Source of the DNA: Anaerolineales bacterium | Lineage (GTDB): Bacteria; Chloroflexota; Anaerolineae; Anaerolineales; UBA4823 | DNA length: 33,355 nt | Reading direction: 5' to 3' | Assembly: GCA_020060465.1 (NCBI GenBank) | Contig: JAGVAD010000061.1 | Span: 1-33,355 of the forward strand | Shown here: positions 1 through 8,745 of the stretch, piece after piece | Layout: every line of letters starts with the position of its first letter | How positions within the stretch are numbered: the stretch's first letter is position 1 | The notes under the pieces: model-generated | What the model was told of the DNA's origin: nothing | The model's input: only the letters and a program-made list of their open reading frames with translations | Databases searched by the model: none | Position numbers and translations under genes: made by a program

Positions 1-93
1 AGTGACCATATATGTGGTGATTCCGTCACCAATCCTGGTGAGCACCACCAGCGCAGTCAGGACAACAAACTCTGTTTGCTTCTTCACAACCAT
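1..93 (-). CDS. small membrane protein, 5' end only (DUF5658-like?)
   Basis: Thirty-one codons are visible, read leftward from an ATG at 93-91 and cut by the window edge. A GGAG ribosome-binding site lies about 6-7 bases upstream (near 100-104). The start is basic (Met-Val-Val-Lys-Lys) and is followed by a hydrophobic stretch FVVLTALVVLTRIGDGITTY, which looks like the first membrane helix. The LxRxGDxxTTY pattern resembles the first helix of small DUF5658-type membrane proteins, but too little is visible to assign a family. A TATAAT hexamer on the minus strand at 191-186 could be its -10 box; no good -35 is seen. No function is claimed. Confidence 0.5.
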   Translation of the reverse strand, partial: MVVKKQTEFVVLTALVVLTRIGDGITTYMVT

Positions 94-318
94 ATCGCTC
101 TCCGCTGCCTAACTATGGATTAGTCTGCCACGGTCTAACCCCTTATAGACTGCCGCCGTATAACACTCTATATTGACGCTTGGATATTATACAGTTTTAT
201 GTTAAAATTACTTATATAACAAAAGTATATCACCCCATTTGCCGTCATGTCAACATGCCCCATCAAAAGTGTTTGTAACATCTGCGGTTGGTGATTTTGG
301 AAAAACAGCCGAAGAAAC

Positions 319-657
319 ATGAATTTCTACTCGTCATTGGCTTTATCAATTCAAACCCGAGCCGCTCAACTGGAGGGCAGCCGACATACCTGGCAAGGAT
401 TTGTAGCCCCGTACCGTGCGGCTGCGCATTGTCATCCGTCCAATGACCTGCTCCGTAGCATTGTTAGTCCAGGGAGCATCTTTGAGGGAACATCCTTGTC
501 CCAGTCAAACACCCGGTGAGAAGCCCAATGTTCGCTCAGGCGGATGAGCAAAGCCCGCAATTGGCTAAATGGCGAGAGCGGATGGCTGGTCAGCGATGAG
601 ATCAAGATTGATCTGGAGTTAGAACTCGTGAAGCAGCTCGAAGCAGTGGCTGCTTGA
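319..657 (+). pseudogene. possible decayed reading frame (unrecognised)
   Basis: A 66-codon frame opens with ATG at 319 and stops at TGA 517-519. The same frame then stays open to a TGA at 655-657, giving a second peptide segment rich in Glu, Leu and Lys (ending DLELELVKQLEAVAA). Two open halves in one phase split by a single stop could be a gene broken by a nonsense change, but I recognise no family in either half and there is no clear ribosome-binding site before 319. It could equally be chance open sequence. Confidence 0.18.
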
Positions 658-676
658 GGTAGCTTGTATTTCCATA

Positions 677-717
677 AACAGGATGATTGCGGTAAAATAT
701 ATGGTAATCATCCTGTT
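677..717 (+). promoter_or_regulatory. dyad around a possible -10 box
   Basis: A perfect 12-base inverted repeat, AACAGGATGATT at 677-688 and AATCATCCTGTT at 706-717, is extended inward by one G-T and one C-G pair. The 13-base loop contains TAAAAT (693-698), a plausible -10 box. It ends 20 bases before the PIG-L start. It could be an operator over a promoter or an RNA hairpin in the leader. It is not followed by a T-run, so a terminator is unlikely. Confidence 0.4.
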
Positions 718-737
718 GTTTATAGAGAAGGCATCCG

Positions 738-1571
738 ATGCAACGTTCATTATTAGCAGTTTATGCTCATCCAGACGACGAAGCCTTTAGCGCGGGAGGC
801 GCCATTGCGCACTACGCGGCACAGGGGGTGCGCGTCTATCTGGTGTGCGCCACGCGCGGCGAAGTGGGTGAAATCTCAGATTCCAGCCTGGCCACCCCCG
901 ATACTTTAGGGCAAGTGCGCGAAGATGAATTGCGCTGCGCCGCGGAGACGATCGGCGTTTCGGAGTTGATCTTTCTGGATTATCGCGACTCGGGCATGGC
1001 TGGAACAACAGAAAACCAGGATCCACGTGCTTTCATCAACGCCCCCGACGAAGAAGTGGCGCAAAAACTGGTTGCCATCATCCGTCGACTGCAACCGATG
1101 GTCATCGCCACCTTTGAACCCAATGGCGGTTATGGTCACCCAGATCACATCGCCGTTCATCGCCGCACCGTTCAGGCGTTCCACGCCGCGGCGGACCCCG
1201 GCTACCGTCCTGAACTCGGCGCGCCCTGGCAGACCAGCCGTTTGTTTTATTCCGCCATCCCGCGCTCTTTTTTCATCGAGATGCGCCAGCAGATGGAAGA
1301 ACTGGGCATAGACACCCGCGAGTTCGACAGCTTTGGCGATAGCGCTCTGCGCTGGCCAGATGAAAAAATCCACGTCATTTTGGATGTCTCCTCCACCGTA
1401 GAGGATAAGTGGCAGGCGCTCAACTGCCATCGCACCCAGTTTGGCCCGGATAACCTGTTCCGCCGCCTGCCCGATGAGCGTGTGAAACTGTTGATGAGCC
1501 GCGAATATTTTGCGCTGGCCTGGCCAGAGCCGCAGCCTGGACAGAAGTTGGAAGGTCTGTTTCCAGGATAA
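738..1571 (+). CDS. PIG-L family deacetylase (LmbE/Mca-like)
   Basis: A 277-residue cytoplasmic zinc hydrolase of the PIG-L/LmbE family, which removes acetyl groups (or cleaves amides) from N-acetyl-glucosaminyl-type substrates. The N-terminal metal motif AHPDDE is at residues 10-15 (His11, Asp14), the DYRDSGM segment is typical of mycothiol/bacillithiol-type members, and the second metal motif GHPDH supplies His134/His137. Length is normal for the Mca/MshB/BshB branch. The ATG at 738 is preceded by GAGAAGG. It stands alone between a regulatory dyad and the sensor-kinase operon, so context does not name the substrate; thiol-conjugate amidase is possible but unproven. Confidence 0.9.
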   Translation: MQRSLLAVYAHPDDEAFSAGGAIAHYAAQGVRVYLVCATRGEVGEISDSSLATPDTLGQVREDELRCAAETIGVSELIFLDYRDSGMAGTTENQDPRAFINAPDEEVAQKLVAIIRRLQPMVIATFEPNGGYGHPDHIAVHRRTVQAFHAAADPGYRPELGAPWQTSRLFYSAIPRSFFIEMRQQMEELGIDTREFDSFGDSALRWPDEKIHVILDVSSTVEDKWQALNCHRTQFGPDNLFRRLPDERVKLLMSREYFALAWPEPQPGQKLEGLFPG

Positions 1572-1634
1572 AGGGTTGTAGATCTCATTTTCGTCCACTC
1601 GATAATAATCGCCCGCGTTCACCGACTTGCCGTT

Positions 1635-1667
1635 TATAATTGCCTCCGTAGTTATTCTGTATGGAGG
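1635..1667 (+). promoter_or_regulatory. -10 box and RBS of the sensor-kinase operon
   Basis: TATAAT at 1635-1640 lies 31 bases before the chosen ATG at 1672, and GGAGG at 1663-1667 is 4 bases before it. No good -35 hexamer is visible. The strong RBS decides the start: the frame is open further upstream (to 1627), but that region contains the -10 box itself. Confidence 0.45.
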
Positions 1668-1671
1668 CGGC

Positions 1672-4548
1672 ATGAAGATCCTGGTCGTTGGGTGTGAGGC
1701 GACGAATGAACCGCCGTTAGAGATAAACGAGCTGCGGGGCGAATTTCCTACGCTGACCTTTCAGGAAGTCAAGAACTGGCCGGCGCTGAGAGATGCATTG
1801 GCCCAAAGCGATTGGGGGATGGTCATTTGCGGCTGGGGGATGAGCTGGATCAACGGTCTGCAGGTGTTATCTTTGACGCAGCAGCGTTCTCCTTCCTTGC
1901 CGGTGATTATGGTGACTGCCGCCGGTGATGAGGAAATCGCCGTGCAGGGCATGAAAGCCGGCCTGCGCGACTACCTCACCCCGAAAAGCTTGCGCCGATT
2001 ACGGTTGCATCTTCAGGAAATTGCGCAGGCCCCCTCACAGACGCCTCTCCCTGGCCCAAAATCTGCTCAGCCATCAAGCATGCCGGCAGCGGCAAAAGAA
2101 TTGCCCTATCAGTGGGAGAAGAATCATCAAATATTCACCGCTCTGCTCAACGCTCCGACAGATATTGTCCTGTTGATTGAACCCGATGGAACGGTGCAAT
2201 TTGCCAACCAGACCTTTCTGGCGCGTTCGGGTTATTCTCTGCAAGAGGTGATTGGAAAGAACCTCCTCCACCTGCTGCCCAAGCCGTTGGCTGAATCTCG
2301 CCTGGAAGCGATCCAGACTGTCGCTCGCACAGGTCAGCCCATTCGATTTGAAGATCGCGGTGTAGAAGGCTGGTTGGACATCATCATCTATCCGGTGTTC
2401 GATGACCATAATCGAGTGGCGCTGGTCGGCACGTTAGCGCGGGACATCACCGAGAGAAAGAAAACCGAAGCGGAGTTGCTGCAAAGCAATCAAACCATCC
2501 GCGCCTTGCTCCATACACCTACCGATGTCGCCATGTTGTTGGATGCTTCTGGGCGCATCCTGCAAGCCAACGAAACCCTGGGGGAAATTTTTGGCAAAGA
2601 ACCCGAGGACTTGATTGGCGAAATCGTGTGGGATTACCTGCCGCCGGGTCTGGTGGAAACGCGTAAAGCGTATGTGGCTAAAGTCTTCCAGACCGGCGAG
2701 CCGGTGCGTTTTGAGGATCTGGGGCTGATGGGCGTCATGGATACCGTTGTTTATCCGATCTTCGATGCAGAAAAGCGCGTTGTCCAGGCGGCAGTGATGG
2801 CGCGCGATATAACTGAGCGCAAACAGTCGGAAATGGCTTTGCGTCGCAATGAAGCCTTGCTGCGCGCGGCAACCAACATCGCCCCTCTGATTGTTTTCGC
2901 CATTGATGTGAACGGGACGTTCCAGTTCCTTGGAGGTAAGGCGCTGGCAAAAAGCGGATACATGGAAGATCTGCTAAGGGTAAATAGCGTTTTTGATATC
3001 CTGAAGGATAAACCTCACGTCTACGAAATGATTCGTCAGGGGCTGGCAGGCGAAGAAATCAATCAGGTTTTGACTTCAATTTATAACCGCACCTATCAGT
3101 TGCATTGCGCTCCCCAAAGAGATGAAGCTGGCAATGTCATCGGTTTATTGGGCGTAGCTCTGGATATCACCGAGCTAAAACAAGCTCAACAAGACCTGCA
3201 AACAGCTTACGCCGAGATGGCGGCGCGGGTCGAAGAGCGCACCGCCGAACTGGCTGAGGCCAATCTGGTTTTGCGCAACGAAATCCTGATGCGCGCCAAA
3301 GCAGAGGAGGAGATTCGCCGCAATGCAGCCCGCGCGGAGGCGTTAGCAAAGTTCGCTGCGCGGCTAAACGCCGATCTGGATCTACGCACCGTGGCGCAGA
3401 CGGTTTGCGATCAAACCCTCCAGGTAGTAAATTATCAAACCTGTTGTGTGGCGTTGTACGATAAAACAGAGGATGCCTTTACTGTTGTCGCCGCCGCCGG
3501 CGATGGCGCAGATGAACTGTTGAATTCTGCACCCATTCCACGCCAGCTATTCGACCAATATTTCCAGTTCAACGATTCGGTCATCGTAATTCCCGATGTT
3601 CGCACATTACGGTTCGAAGATGAGCGCCTGAACTGCCTGACGCGGCGCGCTGGCTGCATGGCGTTGATCATGCTGAGGCGCGATGGAGAACTGGTTGGTG
3701 TTACGAGTGTTTCTTCCCTGAACGAAACCCGCCAGCCATCGGAAAGCGAAATCCTCTTGCTGAATGCCATTGCTGACCAGGCAACCATTGCCATCGCCAA
3801 TGCTCTTCTGTTCCAGCAAGCGTCGGAAAGCCGAGCGCGTTTACAAGACCTGTCCGAGAGGCTGGTCATGACCCAGGAAATGGAACGCCGGCGCATTGCC
3901 TCTGAACTGCACGATGAGATCGGTCAGATGTTAACTTCTCTCAGTTTCAATTTGGAGAGCGTGGAATGGTTGACCAAAAAACAAGACCAGGTCATCAATT
4001 CGCCAGCGTTGACTGAAATTCGGCAAGCGCGCCAGCGTGTAGATCAGTTGTTGCAGCAAGTCCGCAATCTATCGCTGGATCTGCGACCGGCGATGCTCGA
4101 AGACCTGGGGCTGATCCCGGCTTTGTTGACCCACTTCGAGCGTTTCACCAGCCAGACCGGTATCCGCGTGAATTTTCGCCATAACGGCGTTTACAACCGT
4201 TACAAGCCCGCTATTGAGACCGCTGCGTTCCGCATGATCCAGGAGGCGCTCACGAACACTGCTCGCTACGCCAAAGTGGATGAGGTGATGGTGCGATTCT
4301 GGGCGAGCGAAGATACGCTTGTCGTTCAGGTAGAAGATGAAGGCGTTGGGTTTGATCCACAGAAGCAATTGGAGAATAGCGCATCTAGCGGCTTATCTGG
4401 CATACGCGAGCGGGTGATGCTGTGCGGCGGCGTCCTGGAGATAGACGCACGGCCGGGTAGAGGCGTTTCGCTTGCCGCTGAATTCCCCGTCGCAGGTGAC
4501 CAACCACAAGCCACCGCACAACAGGACTACGAAAAGAGGGCAAGATGA
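1672..4548 (+). CDS. PAS/GAF sensor histidine kinase, NarL/DesK type, with pseudo-receiver
   Basis: A 958-residue cytoplasmic-looking kinase with no membrane segment. Order: receiver-like domain (about 1-120), three PAS domains (about 151-265, 275-390, 393-500), coiled coil, GAF (about 560-720), HisKA_3 dimerisation/phosphotransfer with His747 in SELHDEIGQ, and a HATPase_c domain with N-box Asn862 and G1 box DEGVGFD at 889-895. In the receiver-like domain the phosphoacceptor Asp is gone: the expected Asp-Xaa-Xaa-Met-Pro segment reads ICGWGMSWINGL. It is therefore probably a sensory or docking module rather than a phosphorelay step. The gene overlaps the next kinase by 4 bases (ATGA), so the two are co-translated. 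The signal is unknown; PAS plus GAF suggests a small soluble ligand or redox cofactor. Confidence 0.9.
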   Translation: MKILVVGCEATNEPPLEINELRGEFPTLTFQEVKNWPALRDALAQSDWGMVICGWGMSWINGLQVLSLTQQRSPSLPVIMVTAAGDEEIAVQGMKAGLRDYLTPKSLRRLRLHLQEIAQAPSQTPLPGPKSAQPSSMPAAAKELPYQWEKNHQIFTALLNAPTDIVLLIEPDGTVQFANQTFLARSGYSLQEVIGKNLLHLLPKPLAESRLEAIQTVARTGQPIRFEDRGVEGWLDIIIYPVFDDHNRVALVGTLARDITERKKTEAELLQSNQTIRALLHTPTDVAMLLDASGRILQANETLGEIFGKEPEDLIGEIVWDYLPPGLVETRKAYVAKVFQTGEPVRFEDLGLMGVMDTVVYPIFDAEKRVVQAAVMARDITERKQSEMALRRNEALLRAATNIAPLIVFAIDVNGTFQFLGGKALAKSGYMEDLLRVNSVFDILKDKPHVYEMIRQGLAGEEINQVLTSIYNRTYQLHCAPQRDEAGNVIGLLGVALDITELKQAQQDLQTAYAEMAARVEERTAELAEANLVLRNEILMRAKAEEEIRRNAARAEALAKFAARLNADLDLRTVAQTVCDQTLQVVNYQTCCVALYDKTEDAFTVVAAAGDGADELLNSAPIPRQLFDQYFQFNDSVIVIPDVRTLRFEDERLNCLTRRAGCMALIMLRRDGELVGVTSVSSLNETRQPSESEILLLNAIADQATIAIANALLFQQASESRARLQDLSERLVMTQEMERRRIASELHDEIGQMLTSLSFNLESVEWLTKKQDQVINSPALTEIRQARQRVDQLLQQVRNLSLDLRPAMLEDLGLIPALLTHFERFTSQTGIRVNFRHNGVYNRYKPAIETAAFRMIQEALTNTARYAKVDEVMVRFWASEDTLVVQVEDEGVGFDPQKQLENSASSGLSGIRERVMLCGGVLEIDARPGRGVSLAAEFPVAGDQPQATAQQDYEKRAR

Positions 4549-6671
4549 GCCGTACTTCCTCCGAACTCTCATCCAGCTACGACGCGGAACAATTTTTCCG
4601 CATGGTTGCGGATGACGCCCAAGAATGGGAAGCGTGGTTGGATTTACGAGGCTGCTATCGCTATGTCTCGCCGTCTTGTTTGCGTTTTAGCGGCTACCCG
4701 GCTGAGAACTTTACTTCTCAACCGGATTTTTTCTTCACCGTGGTGCATCCCGAAGATCGAGAGAATTATAGAGCGCATCAGGCCAATCAACTCAGCCAGC
4801 CGCCTCAAAGAAGCAAGATTGAATTTCGCATTGTGGATCGCCAGGGACATGAGCGCCGGTTGGTTCAAGACTGGATGCCTGTTTTTCGCCCAGATGGCGT
4901 TTGCCTGGGTTATCGCCTCAACACCCGCGAGGAAGCCCATCACTCAACTGTAGAAACTGACGCCTCCCTGAAACAGCGCCCATCTTCGGAAAGCCTGGCA
5001 GTTCGGGCGTTGATCAACGTTCCGACCGATATTTTCGCATTGCTGGACACTGAAGGTAAGATCATCTTTGGAAACGATGCAATGGCGCAAAGAGTGAATC
5101 TAACAGTGGATCAACTGCCTGGGCGTTTGGTATGGGAGCTGTATCCGCCCGCGCACGCCGCTTACCGCAAGGCTGTCTTCGATAGAGTTCTTCGGACTGG
5201 GCGGCCTGAGCGGATCGAAGACCCCGGCGTTTATGGTCATTATGACAGCCTCGTCTATCCCGTTCGAGGCAAAGATGGGAAGATCGTTCAGATTGCGATC
5301 CTGGCGAGGGATATTCGTGAGCGACTACGCATCCAGGAAGACCTGCGCCGTGCATATGAAGACCTGGAGAGGCGCGTTCAAGAGCGAACCCAGGAACTTC
5401 AAGCTGCCAATCGCGATCTTCTAAACGAAATCGCAATGCGATTGCAAGCCGAGGAACAATTGCAGCGCCACGTTGCTCATGCGGAAGCCCTGACGCGTAT
5501 TGCAACACGAGCCAATGCCCACTTGGATCTGAAAATGGTCTTGGAAACAATCTGCGAGGAAGTGGCGCAATACATTCCTTATCCGCTCAGCGCAGTGCTG
5601 CTTTACGACGAGACGGATGATGCCTTCCACGTGGCAGCCGCCTACGCAAATAATATTAAGATTGAGGATGAGATCCCTCCCACGCCGCGACCCTTATACG
5701 AGCAATTCCTCGATAAATATGGCCCCATTATCATCATCCCCGACCGACAGGCGTTGCCACCGGCGCATGACTCGTTGATGATGGCTGCGCTGAATGTACG
5801 CACCATTATCAGCGCGCCATTGAAGCATGAAGGCGATGTGATTGGCGCCTTAAATGTCGCCTCTACCGGACAGACGCGCCTGCCGACGGATGATGAGATC
5901 CAATTTCTGTGTAACCTGGCCGATCAGGCGCTTCTGGCAATTGTGAATGCGCGGTTGTTTCAGCAAGTCGCCCAGGGTCAGGCGCAACTGCGCGCTCTAT
6001 CTGAGCGCCTGCTAGAGCTGCAAGAAGCCGAGAGGGGCTATCTGGCCCGTGAACTGCACGATGATGTTGGTCAGATGCTGATCACGTTGAAACTAAATTT
6101 GGAAATGACCCAGCGTTTGGCGACGGCGAAAATTCCTCAAGAGGAAGAATTGCTCAAGGCGTTGGAAAACCTGGGCGGACAGGTTCAGCATATTCTCGAT
6201 CTGGTGCGCGATTTGTCGCTTGACTTGCGACCCGCGGCGCTGGATGAGCTGGGATTGTTGCCCGCCTTGTTGGATTTCTTTGAACGTTTCACCAAACAGA
6301 ACAAGATCCGTATTAACTTAAGAAAAAGCGGCCTTGCCGAGCGTTTCCCTCCATCCATGGAGATCGCGGTATTTCGCATCGTGCAAGAAGCGTTGATCAA
6401 TGTTGCACGTCACGCCGCGGTAGATGAAGTGGATGTTTTGCTGTGGTCAACCCCCGAAATCCTGGGCGTCCAGATTCGAGATCACGGCCTCGGATTTGAC
6501 CCACAACGCGTCGAACGATCCAGCCGTTCTACTGGCTTGAGAGGTATCCGCGAACGGGCGGCTTCTTATGGCGGCAGCCTGGATATTGACTCGCAGCCAG
6601 GGCGAGGCGCTTGTGTGACGGTGGAAATCCCCATAAACCGTAAAGTGAGTATCGAAGGAGTTGGGTCATGA
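4545..6671 (+). CDS. PAS/GAF sensor histidine kinase, NarL/DesK type
   Basis: A 708-residue soluble sensor kinase: PAS (about 13-125), PAS (about 152-260), coiled coil (about 262-305), GAF (about 315-475), HisKA_3 with His505 in RELHDDVGQ, and HATPase_c ending near 700 with the box DHGLGFD. It lacks the pseudo-receiver and one PAS of the upstream kinase, but its second PAS, coiled coil and GAF are clearly related (shared ALxxxPTD and RDIxER segments), which suggests descent from a tandem duplication. It overlaps the genes on both sides by 4 bases (ATGA). It probably phosphorylates the downstream regulator, possibly as a heterodimer with its neighbour; the heterodimer is inference. Confidence 0.9.
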   Translation: MSRTSSELSSSYDAEQFFRMVADDAQEWEAWLDLRGCYRYVSPSCLRFSGYPAENFTSQPDFFFTVVHPEDRENYRAHQANQLSQPPQRSKIEFRIVDRQGHERRLVQDWMPVFRPDGVCLGYRLNTREEAHHSTVETDASLKQRPSSESLAVRALINVPTDIFALLDTEGKIIFGNDAMAQRVNLTVDQLPGRLVWELYPPAHAAYRKAVFDRVLRTGRPERIEDPGVYGHYDSLVYPVRGKDGKIVQIAILARDIRERLRIQEDLRRAYEDLERRVQERTQELQAANRDLLNEIAMRLQAEEQLQRHVAHAEALTRIATRANAHLDLKMVLETICEEVAQYIPYPLSAVLLYDETDDAFHVAAAYANNIKIEDEIPPTPRPLYEQFLDKYGPIIIIPDRQALPPAHDSLMMAALNVRTIISAPLKHEGDVIGALNVASTGQTRLPTDDEIQFLCNLADQALLAIVNARLFQQVAQGQAQLRALSERLLELQEAERGYLARELHDDVGQMLITLKLNLEMTQRLATAKIPQEEELLKALENLGGQVQHILDLVRDLSLDLRPAALDELGLLPALLDFFERFTKQNKIRINLRKSGLAERFPPSMEIAVFRIVQEALINVARHAAVDEVDVLLWSTPEILGVQIRDHGLGFDPQRVERSSRSTGLRGIRERAASYGGSLDIDSQPGRGACVTVEIPINRKVSIEGVGS

Positions 6672-7360
6672 CGATTCATATTGTGCTTGCTGATGACCAT
6701 ACCATCTTGCGCCAGGGGTTGCGCGCCCTGCTGGAAGCAGAAAAGGATTTTCACGTGGTGGGCGAGGCCGGCACCGGTCTGGAGACTTTAAAGGTGCTTG
6801 AAAAACTGCGTCCGGATGTATTGGTGCTGGATCTGGCAATGCCTGAATTGGGCGGCGTTGAGGTTGTGCGCCAGGCGCAACAATATTATCCCGGACTGGG
6901 CATTGTAATATTATCTATGTACATCAAAGAATCTCATGTGTTAGAAGCGCTGAAGTATAGAAGCTGTAGCTACGTTAAGAAAGGCGATGAGTCGAGCGAA
7001 CTAATCAAAGCCATCCGAATGGCTGCGCGCGGTGAACGTTATTTGGGCGCTCCGGTAACCGAGGAGGATATCGAAAACTATATTCGACGAACGCAAAACC
7101 AGGAATTAGATCTTTACGATACACTCACCAATCGCGAACGAGAGATTTTATTGATGGTGGTGGAAGGTTTTAGCAACAGTGAAATTGCAAACCGACTTAT
7201 CATCAGCCCGCGCACAGTAGAGACGCATCGCGCCCGCGCCATGCACAAACTCGGCTTGCAAAACCAGGCAGAGCTGATTCGGTTTGCCGTGCAGCGGGGG
7301 TTGACGCCAGGCAGCGATGGCGTTGGTCTGGGAACAGGCGAGAGGACGCTGTTGGGTTAA
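6668..7360 (+). CDS. NarL/FixJ-family response regulator
   Basis: A 230-residue DNA-binding regulator. The receiver (1-120) has acidic residues Asp9-Asp10, phosphoacceptor Asp55 in VLDLAMPE and a conserved Lys in YVKKGDE. A linker is followed by a LuxR-type HTH (about 154-212) with LTNREREIL and the recognition helix SPRTVETHRARAMHKLG. It is the last gene of the overlapping kinase-kinase-regulator operon, so it is the expected target of both kinases. Its regulon is not visible here. A Gly-rich tail (GSDGVGLGTGERTLLG) follows the HTH and looks dispensable. Confidence 0.93.
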   Translation: MTIHIVLADDHTILRQGLRALLEAEKDFHVVGEAGTGLETLKVLEKLRPDVLVLDLAMPELGGVEVVRQAQQYYPGLGIVILSMYIKESHVLEALKYRSCSYVKKGDESSELIKAIRMAARGERYLGAPVTEEDIENYIRRTQNQELDLYDTLTNREREILLMVVEGFSNSEIANRLIISPRTVETHRARAMHKLGLQNQAELIRFAVQRGLTPGSDGVGLGTGERTLLG

Positions 7361-7528
7361 TGGCTCATTAGAAAAATACGTACTTATACGGATAGCATTC
7401 GTTGGCAAAGTGGTGGATAATGCAATCAGTCATTAAAAATAACAATTCTCCCTCGCGATCGCACGGGACAATGCTGTGTGAGGGGGGCAGTTATACTGAA
7501 ATCAGTCAGGGGAGCGATCTCTAAATCC

Positions 7529-7554
7529 TGGAGCGGCAGGCAACTGCCGCTCCA
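7529..7554 (+). terminator. GNRA-capped hairpin after the two-component operon
   Basis: An 11-base perfect stem (TGGAGCGGCAG / CTGCCGCTCCA) closes a GCAA tetraloop, a classic stable GNRA loop. It lies between the response regulator stop and the next promoter. It is followed by AGGCGTTTAAT, so the T-run is poor. It may be a weak terminator or a small dispersed hairpin repeat. The rest of 7361-7594 shows no gene. Confidence 0.35.
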
Positions 7555-7581
7555 AGGCGTTTAATCGGCTCTAAGATCGTA

Positions 7582-7587
7582 TATAAT
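7582..7587 (+). promoter_or_regulatory. -10 box implying a leaderless mRNA
   Basis: TATAAT ends 7 bases before the ATG at 7595, which would put the transcription start at or next to the start codon. No Shine-Dalgarno sequence precedes the ATG (AATTCATCCC). A weak TTTAAT at 7560-7565 could serve as -35. Confidence 0.4.
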
Positions 7588-7594
7588 TCATCCC

Positions 7595-8440
7595 ATGATA
7601 AACGCAGCCGCAAAACAACGGACATTCTTCGTGCGGCATATTGCTTTGCCGCAAGATCATGGCTCATGGGTATTTTTGCTCAGCCCGCTGTTGATTGGCT
7701 TGTTTGCTGCCGGCGCATGGTCGCTTGCCAGCGGCCTGCTGGTGATAGCCGCCCTGGCTGCCTTTTTGATTCGCCAGCCGATGTCTATTGCGATCAAAGC
7801 TCTCTCTGGTCGCCGCCCGCGGCGCGATCTGACGCCAGCTCGCTTTTGGGTCTCGCTTTATGGTTTGGTCGGCCTGGCTGCGCTGGCCGGATTGGTTTAC
7901 CTGGGGTTTGGGTACCTGCTCTACCTTGCTATTCCTGGGTTGGGGGTGTTCATCTGGCATTTGCTGCTTATCAGCCGACGCGCCGAGCGGCGGCAGATCG
8001 GTGTGGAGATCGTCGGCAGCGGCGTGCTGGCGCTGGCTGCGCCGGCCGCCCTGTGGGTTGGCGAAGGCAGCCCGAATCCTCAGGGGTGGCTGCTTTTTGC
8101 TCTGGTCTGGCTGCAATCCGCGGCTTCAATCGTATACGCCTACCTGCGTCTGGATCAACGCGTGCTGGCTGAAGCGCCCGATCTGCGCGCCCGACTGAGC
8201 ATGGGTCGCCGGGCGCTGCTTTACACCACCTTTAATGCAGGCTTCGTCGCTGCGCTGGCGCTGAGCAATCTAGTTACAACCTGGCTGATTTTGCCCTATC
8301 TCCTGCAATGGCTGGAGAGTCTGTGGGGCGCTTTATACCGGCCGGCAGTTGGATATAAACCCACTCGCATCGGCGTGCGGCAGTTGATCGTCAGCAGCCT
8401 GTTTACTGTGATCTTTATCCTGGCCTGGAATGCAACCTGA
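7595..8440 (+). CDS. YwiC-like integral membrane protein
   Basis: A 281-residue polytopic membrane protein with several hydrophobic segments throughout. The N-terminal signature LPQDHGSWVFLLSPLLIG and the RQPMSIAIKALSGRR loop are typical of the YwiC-like family, whose biochemical function is not known. The chosen ATG lacks an RBS but sits 7 bases after a TATAAT, consistent with leaderless translation. It is separated from the glycine-cleavage operon by that operon's own promoter, so it is probably a single-gene unit. Confidence 0.8.
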   Translation: MINAAAKQRTFFVRHIALPQDHGSWVFLLSPLLIGLFAAGAWSLASGLLVIAALAAFLIRQPMSIAIKALSGRRPRRDLTPARFWVSLYGLVGLAALAGLVYLGFGYLLYLAIPGLGVFIWHLLLISRRAERRQIGVEIVGSGVLALAAPAALWVGEGSPNPQGWLLFALVWLQSAASIVYAYLRLDQRVLAEAPDLRARLSMGRRALLYTTFNAGFVAALALSNLVTTWLILPYLLQWLESLWGALYRPAVGYKPTRIGVRQLIVSSLFTVIFILAWNAT

Positions 8441-8463
8441 TGATTGTGAGTGACTTTTTCCAC

Positions 8464-8492
8464 TTGACTTTTGTTTCAGGACATCATACAAT
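8464..8492 (+). promoter_or_regulatory. sigma70-type promoter of the gcv operon
   Basis: TTGACT (8464-8469), a 17-base spacer and TACAAT (8487-8492) form a near-consensus promoter. The expected transcription start near 8499 lies about 45 bases before the first glycine aptamer. The leader in between can form a hairpin (CGATG / CATCG flanked by CCTGC / GCAGG). Confidence 0.7.
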
Positions 8493-8545
8493 CAGATTGT
8501 CCGGCGGGCGATCTGCCTGCTGCGATGGGACATCGTGATGCAGGA

Positions 8546-8742
8546 GTAGAGGAGAGACCCAGGTTGAATCTTACTGGGCGCCGAAGGGGCAAGTCTGACG
8601 TGGTGAAGGTCGGATGAAACTCTCAGGTAAAAGGACTCTACACCTGGTTGCCTCTGGAAAGCCCGGTTATCCGTTTGGGCGGATGCCGGACACCGACGGT
8701 GCAAACGCCAGCCATCCTGGCGCGAATCTCTCAGGTTCCAGA
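8546..8742 (+). promoter_or_regulatory. tandem glycine riboswitch
   Basis: Two glycine aptamers in series control gcvH. Aptamer 1 spans 8546-8641: its P1 pairs GTAGAG (8546-8551) with CTCTAC (8636-8641), and it carries the conserved GCGCCGAAGGGGCAA and ACTCTCAGGTAAAAGGAC segments. Aptamer 2 spans 8653-8742: its P1 pairs TCTGGA with TCCAGA, and it carries the ACACCGACGGTGCAAAC and ATCTCTCAGGTTCCAGA segments. The linker is 11 bases. A strong terminator follows 4 bases later, so the expression platform probably acts by transcription attenuation. In known gcv systems glycine turns expression on; that direction is assumed here. Confidence 0.93.
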
Positions 8743-8745
8743 CAG

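Larger units (their letters stand above)
94..737. other. mostly gene-free stretch
   Basis: Positions 94-300 are AT-rich with no convincing ORF and probably hold the promoter of the leftward partial gene. Positions 319-657 hold an open but interrupted frame, described separately. Positions 677-717 hold a dyad just before the PIG-L gene. No RNA gene or insertion-sequence end was recognised. Confidence 0.5.

Noticed and set aside
906..1673. 255-codon minus-strand open frame
   Set aside because: Antisense to the PIG-L deacetylase, which carries both metal motifs; no motif is seen on the minus strand.
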